Shown here in pieces: positions 1 through 7,553 of a stretch of 12,703 nt of DNA. A program made the translations under genes and the position numbers. Each line of letters starts with the position of its first letter. Position 1 is the stretch's first letter. The stretch is from the NCBI GenBank assembly GCA_002342785.1, contig DDQV01000132.1, forward strand, positions 1-12,703, in the 5' to 3' direction. This DNA comes from Fusobacteriaceae bacterium UBA2433 (GTDB lineage: Bacteria > Fusobacteriota > Fusobacteriia > Fusobacteriales > Fusobacteriaceae). The notes below the pieces were generated by a model. It was not told where the DNA came from and made no database searches. It was given only the letters and a program-made list of their open reading frames with translations.

Positions 1-53
1 CCGCGAAACATCAGTTAGTTAAAAATACTATTATAGAGGATTTTTCTTAATTT

Positions 54-270
54 GACTTCTGAGCCTTTTTAAAAAAGTTCCCCTTGTATTTATACCCCTA
101 TAAACGAAATACGGCAAACTATAAAGCCTTCTATCCATTGGTATTACTGAGATTGAGAGGTGAAAAAAATCTTAGTCCATATAAAAGATTAAAGGTCCAC
201 CTCGTGGACTAAAAGTCCACCAAAAGGACTTATTTTGCCTGAAAATCAGAGTAAAATTACAGTAATTTAT
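54..270 (+). repeat. Edge repeat copy C1 (about 215 nt)
   Basis: First of four copies of a non-coding repeat in this window, nearly identical in layout to C2 at 326-541. It has a 5' part with the string TTCCCCTTGTATTT, a central block at 126-148 shared with all four copies apart from one base, and a 3' part with hairpins. The 3' hairpin pairs 213-218 (AAGTCC) with 226-231 (GGACTT) and is followed by ATTTT. A palindrome AAATTAC-A-GTAATTT lies at 254-268. An open frame of about 40 codons crosses the core in C1 and C2, but it has no credible start or ribosome binding site and is broken in C3 and C4. The function is unknown; it may be a structured RNA, a mobile non-autonomous element or both. Confidence 0.8.
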
Positions 271-325
271 GGTTTTTTTATAAAGAATATCATTAAATTT
301 ATATTACAATTTATACCTCTAATTT

Positions 326-541
326 AGCTTCTGAGCTCTTTAAAAAAGTTCCCCTTGTATTTCCCTATAGACGAAATACGGCAAACTATAAAGCCTTCTA
401 TCCATTGGTATTACTAGGATTAAGAGGTGATAAATTCCTTAGTCTATATAAAAAACTAAAGGCCCACCTCGTGGACTAAAAGTCCACCAAAAGGACTTAT
501 TTTACCCTAAAATCAGAGTCGAATTACAGTAATTTATAGTT
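326..541 (+). repeat. Edge repeat copy C2 (about 215 nt)
   Basis: Second copy, in the same orientation and about 272 nt downstream of C1. The central block is at 393-415. The terminal hairpin pairs 480-485 with 493-498 and is followed by ATTTTACCC. The palindrome AATTAC-A-GTAATT is at 522-534. Compared with C1 it has a short deletion in the 5' part (near 371) and scattered substitutions, so the two copies are old enough to have diverged. It ends about 40 nt before the terminator of the deo operon, and the stretch 542-583 between them shows nothing recognisable. Confidence 0.8.
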
Positions 542-583
542 TTTGTTATAACTTAATTAAACCAATATTAGAGTTATTATATT

Positions 584-605
584 AAAAAGCCCCCAAGATG
601 GGGGC
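584..605 (-). terminator. Rho-independent terminator of the deoB-deoD-cdd operon
   Basis: A perfect 6-bp GC stem (GCCCCC at 589-594, GGGGGC at 600-605) encloses a 5-nt loop. Read on the minus strand it is followed at once by five T residues (588-584). It lies 20 nt beyond the cdd stop codon, so it closes the minus-strand operon. Confidence 0.9.
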
Positions 606-625
606 AATAGGGTTTATAAAAAAAT

Positions 626-1021
626 CTATAACTTAAACCCATATGGGAGTAGATCAATTAATTTTACTACCTTATACTCTTTTTTCATGTTTGCCATAAT
701 AATAACAGTATTTTCATTGGAAAATTCATTTATAACTTGTCTACATGCACCACATGGTGATATAGGATTTTTTGTATCTCCTACAACTGCTATAACGTTA
801 ATACTTTTCATTCCTTTAGAAACTGCATGAAAGATAGCGTTTCTTTCTCCACACATAGATAATCCATAAGATGAGTTTTCTACATTACATCCTGAATAGT
901 GGTTGTTTCTGTCGTCAATTAACGCGGCTCCAACCTTAAAATTAGAAAATTTTGCATACGCACTCTTACGAGCTATAATAGCTTCGTCTATTAAATTTAA
1001 TATTTCTTTTTCATTTAACAT
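626..1021 (-). CDS. cdd: Cytidine deaminase
   Basis: Zinc-dependent deaminase of the pyrimidine salvage pathway that converts cytidine and deoxycytidine to uridine and deoxyuridine in the cytoplasm. The 131-residue product has the size of the small tetrameric family. The zinc site is visible: Cys57 and catalytic Glu59 in a CGERNA motif, then Cys90 and Cys93 in PCGAC. The substrate-binding NVEN stretch is at 46-49. The frame is open up to 1072, but that upstream start lies inside an intercistronic hairpin and has no ribosome binding site. The ATG at 1021 is preceded by AGAGGTGATAACT, so the shorter start is chosen. It is the last gene of the deo operon, 85 nt after deoD. Confidence 0.95.
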   Translation of the reverse strand: MLNEKEILNLIDEAIIARKSAYAKFSNFKVGAALIDDRNNHYSGCNVENSSYGLSMCGERNAIFHAVSKGMKSINVIAVVGDTKNPISPCGACRQVINEFSNENTVIIMANMKKEYKVVKLIDLLPYGFKL

Positions 1022-1054
1022 AGTTATCACCTCTTTTATATTCTTTTTTAAGGG

Positions 1055-1090
1055 TATCAAAAGGCATACCAATTAGTATGCCTTTTGATA
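1055..1090 (-). promoter_or_regulatory. 15-bp intercistronic hairpin between deoD and cdd
   Basis: Perfect inverted repeat: 1055-1069 pairs with 1076-1090 around a 6-nt loop, with GGCATAC/GTATGCC at the top. In the minus-strand transcript the 3' arm ends CCTTTTGATA and is followed by CCCTTAAAAAAG, so it is not a textbook terminator. It could be a partial terminator or an mRNA-stabilising or processing site that sets cdd levels relative to deoD. The structure is seen directly; the role is inferred. Confidence 0.6.
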
Positions 1091-1106
1091 TTATAACATA
1101 TTTTTT

Positions 1107-1805
1107 TTATAAAGTTCCTAAAGCTATTTCAATCATTCCACCAAAAGTAGTTTGTCTTTCAGCAGAAGTAGTTTCTTCTCCAGTAACTAAATGATCTGAG
1201 ATAGTAAGTAGAGTAAGAGCTTTTACTCCATATTTAGCTGCGACAGTATATAAACCAGCGGTTTCCATCTCTACGCAAAGTACTCCATAAGCTGCCCATT
1301 TTTTATAATCGTCAAAGTTATCACCATAAAATTCATCAGAAGTAAAAACATTTCCAGCTTTTACTTTAATATTTTTTTCTTCAGCAGATTTGATAGCTTT
1401 CATCATTAAATCAAAGTTAGCTGTGGGAGCATAATCTGCGCCATTAAATCTAATTTTATTTAATCCTGAGTTTGTAGAAGCAGACATAGCTAAAACAATA
1501 TCTCTGACTTTAATATCTTTTCTATAAGATCCAGCAGATCCTACTCTGATTAAATTTTTTACTCCAAAATCTTTGATTAATTCATTTACATAGATAGAGA
1601 TAGAAGGAACCCCCATACCAGTACCTTGAACAGATACTTTTTTTCCCTTATAAGTACCGGTATACCCATACATTCCTCTAACTTCATTATAACATACTAC
1701 ATCGTCTAAAAATGTGTCGGCAATCCATTTTGCTCTAAGTGGATCTCCTGGTAACAACACAGTTTCTGCTATATCACCTTTTTTTGCATTTATATGTATA
1801 CTCAT
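1107..1805 (-). CDS. deoD: Purine-nucleoside phosphorylase, DeoD type
   Basis: Hexameric-type phosphorylase that cleaves purine (deoxy)nucleosides with phosphate to give free base and (deoxy)ribose 1-phosphate. The length, 232 residues, is typical. The phosphate-site residues fall at the positions known from the E. coli enzyme: Gly20 and Arg24 in LPGDPLRAK, Arg43 in NEVRGMYG, and Arg87 and Ser90 in RVGSAGSY. The ribose site VEMETAGLY starts at 178 (Glu179, Met180, Glu181). The catalytic Asp is in TISDHL, at 203. The start is an ATG with AGGAGG upstream. It lies 21 nt after deoB in the same operon, and its ribose-phosphate product is the substrate of DeoB. Confidence 0.97.
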   Translation of the reverse strand: MSIHINAKKGDIAETVLLPGDPLRAKWIADTFLDDVVCYNEVRGMYGYTGTYKGKKVSVQGTGMGVPSISIYVNELIKDFGVKNLIRVGSAGSYRKDIKVRDIVLAMSASTNSGLNKIRFNGADYAPTANFDLMMKAIKSAEEKNIKVKAGNVFTSDEFYGDNFDDYKKWAAYGVLCVEMETAGLYTVAAKYGVKALTLLTISDHLVTGEETTSAERQTTFGGMIEIALGTL

Positions 1806-1826
1806 TTTTCATTTCCTCCTAATTTA

Positions 1827-3092
1827 TTATTTACATCTACATTTATCATTTTCACCGTGATTGTGGTGATTATTATGTTTTTGGTTATTACAACATTTGA
1901 CTATATCTTTAGCAAAACTAGTTCCTGGAATTTCATTCGTACCTAATATAAATTCTTCAATGGTAGAAGCAATATCAGAAAATGATTCTCTCTCTCCTAA
2001 ATTAACTCCTTTTTTTAATCCATCTCCATAAGTAAGAATAGGAATATATTCTCTAGTGTGGTCCGTTCCTTTATAAGTCGGGTCACATCCATGATCAGCA
2101 GTTAATATTAAAAGATCTCCCTCTTTCATAGTTTCTATAATTTCAGGAAGTTTATTATCAAATTCTTCTAGAGCATCTTTATATCCTTCTGGATTTCTTC
2201 TATGTCCGAAATTCATATCAAAATCAACTAAGTTTGTAAAAATAAGACCTTTAGTATCTTCTTTTAAAGCTTTTATAGTTTTGTTAATTCCATCCATGTT
2301 ATCAAGATTTGTTCCACGAGTATCGGTTATTCCTACACCTGCAAAGATATCATTTATTTTTCCAATAGCGACAACCTCTAAACCTTTATCTTTAATCTTA
2401 TCTAAAAGTGTAGTTTTTGGCGGAAGTACAGAGAAATCATGTCTATTAGGAGTTCTTTTATAATTTCCGGCTTTATCACCTAAGTAAGGTCTGGCAATTA
2501 CTCTAGCTACTGGAGCTAATTCTCCACATATTTCTAATGCTATTTCACAAGCTTTATATAGTTCTTTTAGTGGAACATCTTCTTCGTGAGCCGCTATTTG
2601 TAAAACTGGATCGGCAGAAGTATAAACGATCCAAGCACCTGTATTTTTTTGTTCAATTCCATAGTCGTCTAAAACTTTAGTTCCTGAATATGGCATATTA
2701 CAAAGAATTTTTCTTCCAGTTCTTTTTTCTAGTTCATCTAAAACTTCTTTTGGAAAACCATTTGGATAACTAGGAAAAGGTGTGTTATTGATTATTCCAG
2801 CAATTTCCCAATGGCCTGTAGTAGTATCTTTTCCTTTAGAAGCTTCTTTAGCTTTTCCATAAGCTCCCAATGATTTTCCCCCACAACAATTTGTAGTTTC
2901 AGCTACTCCTTTTATATTTGTTAAATTTCCTAAACCTAATTTTTGCATATTTGGGAGGTTAATTCCACCTGTAGAACTTGCAATATGACCAAAGGTGTTT
3001 GATCCTAAATCGTCATAATTTTTTGCATCGGGTAATTCTCCTACACCTGCACTATCTAGTACAATAATTATAGCTCTATCTATATTTTTCAT
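1827..3092 (-). CDS. deoB: Phosphopentomutase with Cys/His-rich C-terminal tail
   Basis: Interconverts (deoxy)ribose 1-phosphate and 5-phosphate, linking nucleoside breakdown to central metabolism. It belongs to the alkaline-phosphatase superfamily and is Mn-dependent. Visible metal ligands are Asp13 (VLDSAGVGELPDA), Asp292 and His297 (DFDMNFGHRR), Asp333 and His334 (TADHG) and His345 (GTDHTRE). The phosphorylated Thr lies in KDTTTGHWE near 89-91, and Asp161 is in TSADPVLQIAAHE. At 421 residues it is somewhat longer than usual for the family (about 390-405). The extra roughly 22 residues form a tail with four Cys (400, 401, 418, 420) and four His (406, 409, 410, 412). The ribosome binding site AAGGAGG precedes the ATG. 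It is the first gene of the deo operon. Confidence 0.96.
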   Translation of the reverse strand: MKNIDRAIIIVLDSAGVGELPDAKNYDDLGSNTFGHIASSTGGINLPNMQKLGLGNLTNIKGVAETTNCCGGKSLGAYGKAKEASKGKDTTTGHWEIAGIINNTPFPSYPNGFPKEVLDELEKRTGRKILCNMPYSGTKVLDDYGIEQKNTGAWIVYTSADPVLQIAAHEEDVPLKELYKACEIALEICGELAPVARVIARPYLGDKAGNYKRTPNRHDFSVLPPKTTLLDKIKDKGLEVVAIGKINDIFAGVGITDTRGTNLDNMDGINKTIKALKEDTKGLIFTNLVDFDMNFGHRRNPEGYKDALEEFDNKLPEIIETMKEGDLLILTADHGCDPTYKGTDHTREYIPILTYGDGLKKGVNLGERESFSDIASTIEEFILGTNEIPGTSFAKDIVKCCNNQKHNNHHNHGENDKCRCK

Positions 3093-3152
3093 AACTACCT
3101 CCTTATGTTTTAGTTCTTTTAATCATTTTATAATGATTATTCTATGATATAT

Positions 3153-3166
3153 AGGACAAATGTCTT
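3153..3166. promoter_or_regulatory. Possible operator upstream of deoB
   Basis: Near-palindrome AGGACA-AA-TGTCTT (5 of 6 positions match) located 61 nt upstream of the deoB start. A second inverted repeat, TAATCATT (3120-3127) with AATGATTA (3132-3139), lies closer to the gene. A weak minus-strand promoter (AAGACA, 16 nt, TAGAAT) overlaps the palindrome. This would fit a repressor-controlled deo promoter, but no regulator is encoded here and the match is short. Confidence 0.3.
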
Positions 3167-3185
3167 TATCTTTCTAAGTTAATCT

Positions 3186-3479
3186 TTATTCACATAAAAT
3201 TTTTAAATATTCATTTTTTTCTATTTTAAATATTTTTCTTTTTAATTTTTGAGTAAATTCTTTCCCATTATATGATATTTTTTTTCTTTCCTTATTAGAG
3301 CATATTTTTAAATTTTTATGAAATATTTTATTAATTTCGTAACCATTATGAAGTTCATATCCATTAAAAGAAGAAATATCTATTTTTACTTCTTCTTTTG
3401 TTTTATTTTTTAAACTCAATGCAAAAGCATATTGAAACATTTGATTTCCTAATCCACCTATTATATTTATAATTTTCAT
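3186..3479 (-). pseudogene. 3'-truncated alpha-1,2-fucosyltransferase (GT11 family)
   Basis: The N-terminal motif IIGGLGNQMFQYAFAL (residues 5-20) is the hallmark of glycosyltransferase family 11, which transfers fucose from GDP-fucose. Only 97 residues remain, against about 280-300 for the family. The later GDP-fucose-binding region with an HxRRGD-type motif is absent, and only 93 nt separate the stop from deoB, so the rest is not nearby in another frame. The frame is open upstream to 3542, but the ATG at 3479 overlaps the stop of the preceding gene as ATGA and has AAGAGGG upstream, so it is preferred. It fits the locus, since gmd and fcl make its donor, but it is almost certainly inactive. 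Confidence 0.82.
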
Positions 3480-4144
3480 TTTACCCTCTTTTTTATTTTT
3501 ATTAAAATTTCTTTTATACTTTTTCCTTTTAATTTCATCCATAGGTCCTTTAATTTTTCTAAAGGACTATATTTATTATTATTTAAAGTGACTGTCTTAA
3601 ATTCAGTATAAAAGTGCAACTTATCCAAAAAATCTTTTTTTATTTTTTTTGTAAGAAGATTTTCAATATAATTTATATGCTTTATCTTATCTGGTCTAAT
3701 ATTATACCACTCTTGAAATTCTATATATCTTATTAATACATCATCTATTAAAGATGGAATGTTTATATAGAAAACTTCATCTCCAAACATAACTTCTTTT
3801 TTTATTCTATTTTCTATTATTGAAGAAAATAAACCTTCTTTTATACTTAGCTTTTCGTATCTTGGTAAACTTCCATACAAGTCAAATCTTAACTCAATCT
3901 TTTTATTTTTTTTTTGAAAATCTATGTAAACATGATTCTCATTTTTATTCTGTTTTATAACTACTTCATAATAATTTATATATTTTTTTGAAATATCTAA
4001 TATTTTTTTTGAAAAACTTTTAATATCGTAACAAAATATATCTATATCACTTCCAGATTTATAGTTATCTATTTCGAAACTTTTTATTATGCAATATTTT
4101 TCATCTTTTACATTAAAAAAAAACTCTTTTACATTTATTTTCAT
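3476..4144 (-). CDS. Nucleotidyltransferase-fold protein of the glycan locus
   Basis: 222 residues, not recognised as a named family. Near the N-terminus it has GSDIDIF (Gly31, Ser32, Asp33, Asp35), which resembles the GS...DxD metal-binding motif of polymerase-beta-like nucleotidyltransferases. Candidate third carboxylates are Asp75 (VYIDF) and Asp88 (LRFDLYG). The rest is Lys/Ile-rich, with a basic C-terminus and no signal peptide or membrane segment. Its start overlaps the stop of the upstream gene (TAATG) and its stop overlaps the start of the fucosyltransferase remnant (ATGA), so all three are translationally coupled. It might add or activate a substituent on the glycan, but that is inference. 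It has a T9 run at codons 8-10 and an A10 run in the middle. Confidence 0.6.
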   Translation of the reverse strand: MKINVKEFFFNVKDEKYCIIKSFEIDNYKSGSDIDIFCYDIKSFSKKILDISKKYINYYEVVIKQNKNENHVYIDFQKKNKKIELRFDLYGSLPRYEKLSIKEGLFSSIIENRIKKEVMFGDEVFYINIPSLIDDVLIRYIEFQEWYNIRPDKIKHINYIENLLTKKIKKDFLDKLHFYTEFKTVTLNNNKYSPLEKLKDLWMKLKGKSIKEILIKIKKRVK

Positions 4145-5025
4145 TAATTAATCACCGCCACAATAATTTTTTTTTCGCCTCTTGCTAATAAAATACTCGC
4201 TCTATGTAAGCCATCTAATATTAAATATTTATATTGATCGATTTTTTTTACAATAATATATGATGTTTCATAACCTTTCCCAAGATAATCTAAGTTCTTA
4301 GAAAGCTTTTTTATTTTATTTACTGTATAATAATCTGTTAAATGTATTCCTATATTCTCTTTTAAATATTTATTATATGTTTTTTCATCGTTTTTAACAG
4401 TTAAAAAATGTGGTGTAGTTGAAATTTTCATTATTTCTTTACCTTCATTATTTTCTTTTAAAATAGTTCCATAAATATAATCTATTTCAATTTCTTTTAT
4501 ACTTATTTTTTTTAGTTCTCCTAAATGATGAGGATAATCAATAATAGCCAACTTATCTGGTAAAATGCTTTTAATCCCTTTTTTAAATCCTAAATATTTT
4601 AAAATCTGATTTGTTTGTCCTTCATTGTCTGATGCATGTATAACATGATTTTCTGACCTTCTATCTGATTTTTTTTCATTAAATTTATCTCTAATAAATT
4701 CTTTCTTTCTTTTTATCCTTAAACATTCAATATGTCGAAATTTTCCTTCTCCTAACCAGTCTTCTTCCGGTCTTTCATTTTTAATAAAAATAAACATGAC
4801 TTCTCTTTTCGTTTTATTTAAGTATTTTGTTTTTGATTTTAAATGATAAAAAGGTGCATAATCATATGAGTAAACTTCTTTTATAAGTTTTTTTATTGTC
4901 TTTGGCTTATGTGTAATTATTTTTTTTATTGAAAATTCTTTTTCTATTTCATTTATTATTTCAAACTTATATTTCAATCCATGACCCCATATCAAAAAAA
5001 AATCATATCTATCTTTTTTAACCAT
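4144..5025 (-). CDS. Unrecognised glycan-locus protein with C-terminal DGLHR motif
   Basis: 293 residues of unknown function. The N-terminal part (about 1-150) includes IWGHGLKYK (12-20), a YSYDYAPFYHLK stretch (52-63), a FRHIECLRIKR stretch (97-107) and HVIHASDNEGQ (127-137), which look like conserved catalytic or binding motifs. The C-terminal part ends in LILDGLHRASILLARG (268-283), resembling the DGxHR motif of ParB/sulfiredoxin-like folds. There are no membrane segments or signal peptide, so it is probably cytoplasmic. The ATG has AAGGAG upstream. It overlaps both neighbours by one nucleotide (TAATG) and is paired with the nucleotidyltransferase-like gene, suggesting joint action on a glycan precursor. 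That role is inferred. Confidence 0.6.
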   Translation of the reverse strand: MVKKDRYDFFLIWGHGLKYKFEIINEIEKEFSIKKIITHKPKTIKKLIKEVYSYDYAPFYHLKSKTKYLNKTKREVMFIFIKNERPEEDWLGEGKFRHIECLRIKRKKEFIRDKFNEKKSDRRSENHVIHASDNEGQTNQILKYLGFKKGIKSILPDKLAIIDYPHHLGELKKISIKEIEIDYIYGTILKENNEGKEIMKISTTPHFLTVKNDEKTYNKYLKENIGIHLTDYYTVNKIKKLSKNLDYLGKGYETSYIIVKKIDQYKYLILDGLHRASILLARGEKKIIVAVIN

Positions 5026-6542
5026 TATTTTCTCCTTATTTTCTTCAATAAAATTTCATTTAACTTATTTTTTATTTTATTATCTATAAACAAATAAATA
5101 AACAATATATATATTATAAATAAAAATATTTTTACATAAACTTCAATTTTTGTATTCATATTAAAGCTTGATAAATATATTGCAATAAAAATAAAAAGCA
5201 AATCTAATAAAATAAATTGTTTTATTATAGGCTTAAAACTAAAAGATATTTTAGTTTTAAGCCTAGTTTTTACTAAATAATGATATATCCACCCTGTTGT
5301 AAGAAGTGCTCCTATTAATGTTCCAATAGATACCCCGACAACACCAAATATTCTTACTAATGTGATAGATACTAACAAATTTAGAATTGCTTCACTCGCC
5401 GTTATAAATGGTAAGCCTTTTATTTTATTACTCGCTCTTAAAAAACCACTACTTACTGTAGACATACTTAGTACATAACAATATAAACCTAATACAAAAA
5501 TTATTTCTATATTTACATCTATTTTATTTCCAACCCACATCCAGATAATATTTTTCATAAAAAAGAACGTTCCAACTAAAACTATAGCACCAATTTTAGA
5601 AGAAATATTCATTGTTAATATATAAAATTCATTTATTTCTCTTTCATTAGCTATTTCACGTCCTACTAAGGGCATGATTGATCCAATAAACATCCAAAGT
5701 ATACTTATAAAAATATAGAAAATCTTAAAAACTATTGAGTAAGATGCTACTGAATCTAAACCAATAAAATTAGAAATTATTAAACTATCTGTATTCCAAA
5801 ATAACATAGCTAATATTCCATTTGAAAAAAAAAGAAACCCTAATTTCATTATTTCAAGATAATTTTCAGTTTTTTCCATAGTTTCTTCTCTTATTTTTTT
5901 TGATAGTAAAGTAATATATAAATATATGACTTTTAATATATTTATAAAAAAATTAATTGCTACAATACTTAATGATAATTCAAAAATTCCTAATTTAAAC
6001 TGTATAATGAAAAATATGATTATAAAATTTATTACTTGCTTAAATATATCAAATATATTTTTTATATATAATAATTGAAATCCATAAAAAATAGAGTCAA
6101 CTAGTGAAAAATACATATTAACAAGTGTTCCTACAATTAATATGAAAACTGATTTTTGATATTCTTCTATATATTTAAGCGGAATTTTTCCTAAAAATTT
6201 TATCCAATTAATATTAAATTGATTCAATAAAAGTGTTAAAAAAATACTTATTGTTATTGAAATTGATAATAATAATAATGATTTTTTTATTATTATTATT
6301 TTTTTTGATGTTGTTCTTGATTTCGCAAGTAATATATTTGTTGCATCAGCAATTCCTAAATTCGAAATATTGATATAATTTACAATAGATAATATCAATA
6401 TCAAAAAACCATATTGTTCGTTTCCAAAGTAGTTGAGAGTTATTGGAACAATTAAAAGATTTAATATTATAGTAATTACTTTTAACAACGTTCCAGAAAA
6501 TAAATTAAATATTAATCCTTTTTTTAAGGTTATTTCTTTCAT
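5025..6542 (-). CDS. wzx: Polysaccharide flippase, Wzx-like (MOP superfamily)
   Basis: 505-residue membrane protein with about 12-14 hydrophobic segments, beginning KGLIFNLFSGTLLKVITIIL and continuing with VPITLNYFGNEQYGFL, the usual start of O-antigen/capsule translocases. It ends in a basic tail (KIKNKLNEILLKKIRRK). The family moves undecaprenyl-diphosphate-linked oligosaccharides across the inner membrane; substrate specificity cannot be read from sequence. Its ATG directly follows the fcl stop (TAGATG) and its stop overlaps the next start (TAATG), so it is tightly coupled in the operon. Base composition is visibly more AT-rich than in fcl and gmd, as in the two following genes, which suggests a separately acquired block. 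Confidence 0.9.
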   Translation of the reverse strand: MKEITLKKGLIFNLFSGTLLKVITIILNLLIVPITLNYFGNEQYGFLILILSIVNYINISNLGIADATNILLAKSRTTSKKIIIIKKSLLLLSISITISIFLTLLLNQFNINWIKFLGKIPLKYIEEYQKSVFILIVGTLVNMYFSLVDSIFYGFQLLYIKNIFDIFKQVINFIIIFFIIQFKLGIFELSLSIVAINFFINILKVIYLYITLLSKKIREETMEKTENYLEIMKLGFLFFSNGILAMLFWNTDSLIISNFIGLDSVASYSIVFKIFYIFISILWMFIGSIMPLVGREIANEREINEFYILTMNISSKIGAIVLVGTFFFMKNIIWMWVGNKIDVNIEIIFVLGLYCYVLSMSTVSSGFLRASNKIKGLPFITASEAILNLLVSITLVRIFGVVGVSIGTLIGALLTTGWIYHYLVKTRLKTKISFSFKPIIKQFILLDLLFIFIAIYLSSFNMNTKIEVYVKIFLFIIYILFIYLFIDNKIKNKLNEILLKKIRRK

Positions 6543-7469
6543 CTATTTATTCTCCAAATACCACTCATATACTCTCTCTATTCCCTCTCTTAACTCTACC
6601 TTATGAGTATATCCAGTATCTTTTAATTTAGTTACATCAAGTAACTTTCTAGGTGTTCCATCTGGTTTAGATAGATCGTTTACTATCTTACCTCTATATC
6701 CTACTACTTCTTTTATTATTTTACCTAATTCACCTATCTCTATATCTTCACCAGTACCCATATTTACATGGATCTCATCTGAATAATTTAACATCAAGTG
6801 ATTTAAAGCATCTGCTAGATCATCTACATACATAAATTCTCTTTTTGGTTTTCCTGTTCCCCACATTACTACTTCTTTTTCATTATTTATCTTTGCTTCA
6901 TGAAATTTTCTAATTAGTGCCGGCATTACATGACTTGTTTCTAAATCAAAATTATCATTTATTCCATAAAGATTAGTTGGCATAGCAGATATAAAATCAC
7001 AACCATATTGTCTTCTATAGAATTTACATAGTTCTATTCCTGTAATTTTTGCTATTGCATAAGCTTCATTTGTTTCTTCTAATTTTCCTTCAAGTAGATA
7101 TTCTTCCTTTATTGGTTGCTGTGCAAATTTAGGATAGATACAAGAACTTCCTAAAAATAATAGTTTTTTTACTGCATTTTTATATGCTGAATGAATTATA
7201 TTAGTTTCTATCATAAGGTTATCATAGATAAATTCTGCGGGGTAAGTATTATTAGCATAAATTCCTCCAACTTTAGCAGCAGCTAAATATACATACTCTG
7301 GTTTTTCATCTTCAAAAAACTTCTCTACTTCTATTTGTCTTCTTAGATCTAATTCTTTAGAACTTCTATATACTATATTAGTATATCCTCTTTCTTTTAG
7401 ATTTCTAATTATTGCAGATCCAACCATACCATTATGTCCTGCAACATATATCTTACTATTTTTTTCCAT
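6543..7469 (-). CDS. fcl: GDP-L-fucose synthase
   Basis: Epimerase-reductase that turns GDP-4-keto-6-deoxy-D-mannose into GDP-L-fucose using NADPH, the second step after Gmd. It is a short-chain dehydrogenase/reductase fold protein of 308 residues, the normal length. Visible are the nucleotide-binding GHNGMVG (11-17), the Ser in LGSSCIYP (106-113), the catalytic Tyr137 and Lys141 in YAIAK, and His180 in ETSHVMPALIRKFH. REFMYVDDLA (210-219) is typical of the family. GGGAG lies upstream of the ATG. Gmd and fcl are usually adjacent; here a GxxExxY gene cassette of about 450 bp lies between them. Confidence 0.97.
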   Translation of the reverse strand: MEKNSKIYVAGHNGMVGSAIIRNLKERGYTNIVYRSSKELDLRRQIEVEKFFEDEKPEYVYLAAAKVGGIYANNTYPAEFIYDNLMIETNIIHSAYKNAVKKLLFLGSSCIYPKFAQQPIKEEYLLEGKLEETNEAYAIAKITGIELCKFYRRQYGCDFISAMPTNLYGINDNFDLETSHVMPALIRKFHEAKINNEKEVVMWGTGKPKREFMYVDDLADALNHLMLNYSDEIHVNMGTGEDIEIGELGKIIKEVVGYRGKIVNDLSKPDGTPRKLLDVTKLKDTGYTHKVELREGIERVYEWYLENK

Positions 7470-7520
7470 TAAATTAACTCCCTTTTAATAACTTTTAGAC
7501 ACAAATTAAATTCTATTTTT

Positions 7521-7550
7521 GCCACCAATCTACACTAATTTACACAAATT
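7521..7550 (-). repeat. Decamer array, left end of the GxxExxY element
   Basis: Three consecutive 10-bp units read on the minus strand: AAATTTGTGT, AAATTAGTGT and AGATTGGTGG, followed by C. A fourth partial unit (AATTTGTGTC) lies further out at 7499-7508. The exact 10-bp spacing would place each core on the same face of the DNA helix. Confidence 0.8.
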
Positions 7551-7553
7551 TTA

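Noticed and set aside
84..211. Open frame of about 40 codons in edge repeat C1, also present in C2
   Set aside because: No start codon with ribosome binding site, and the frame is interrupted in C3 and C4, so the repeat appears conserved at nucleotide rather than protein level.
2281..2463. 60-codon plus-strand open frame inside deoB
   Set aside because: Antisense shadow within a highly conserved enzyme gene.
3120..3139. Hairpin upstream of deoB as a terminator for the glycan locus
   Set aside because: The 8-bp stem is all A/T except for one G-C pair, and in the minus-strand direction it is followed by AAAAG rather than a T-run.
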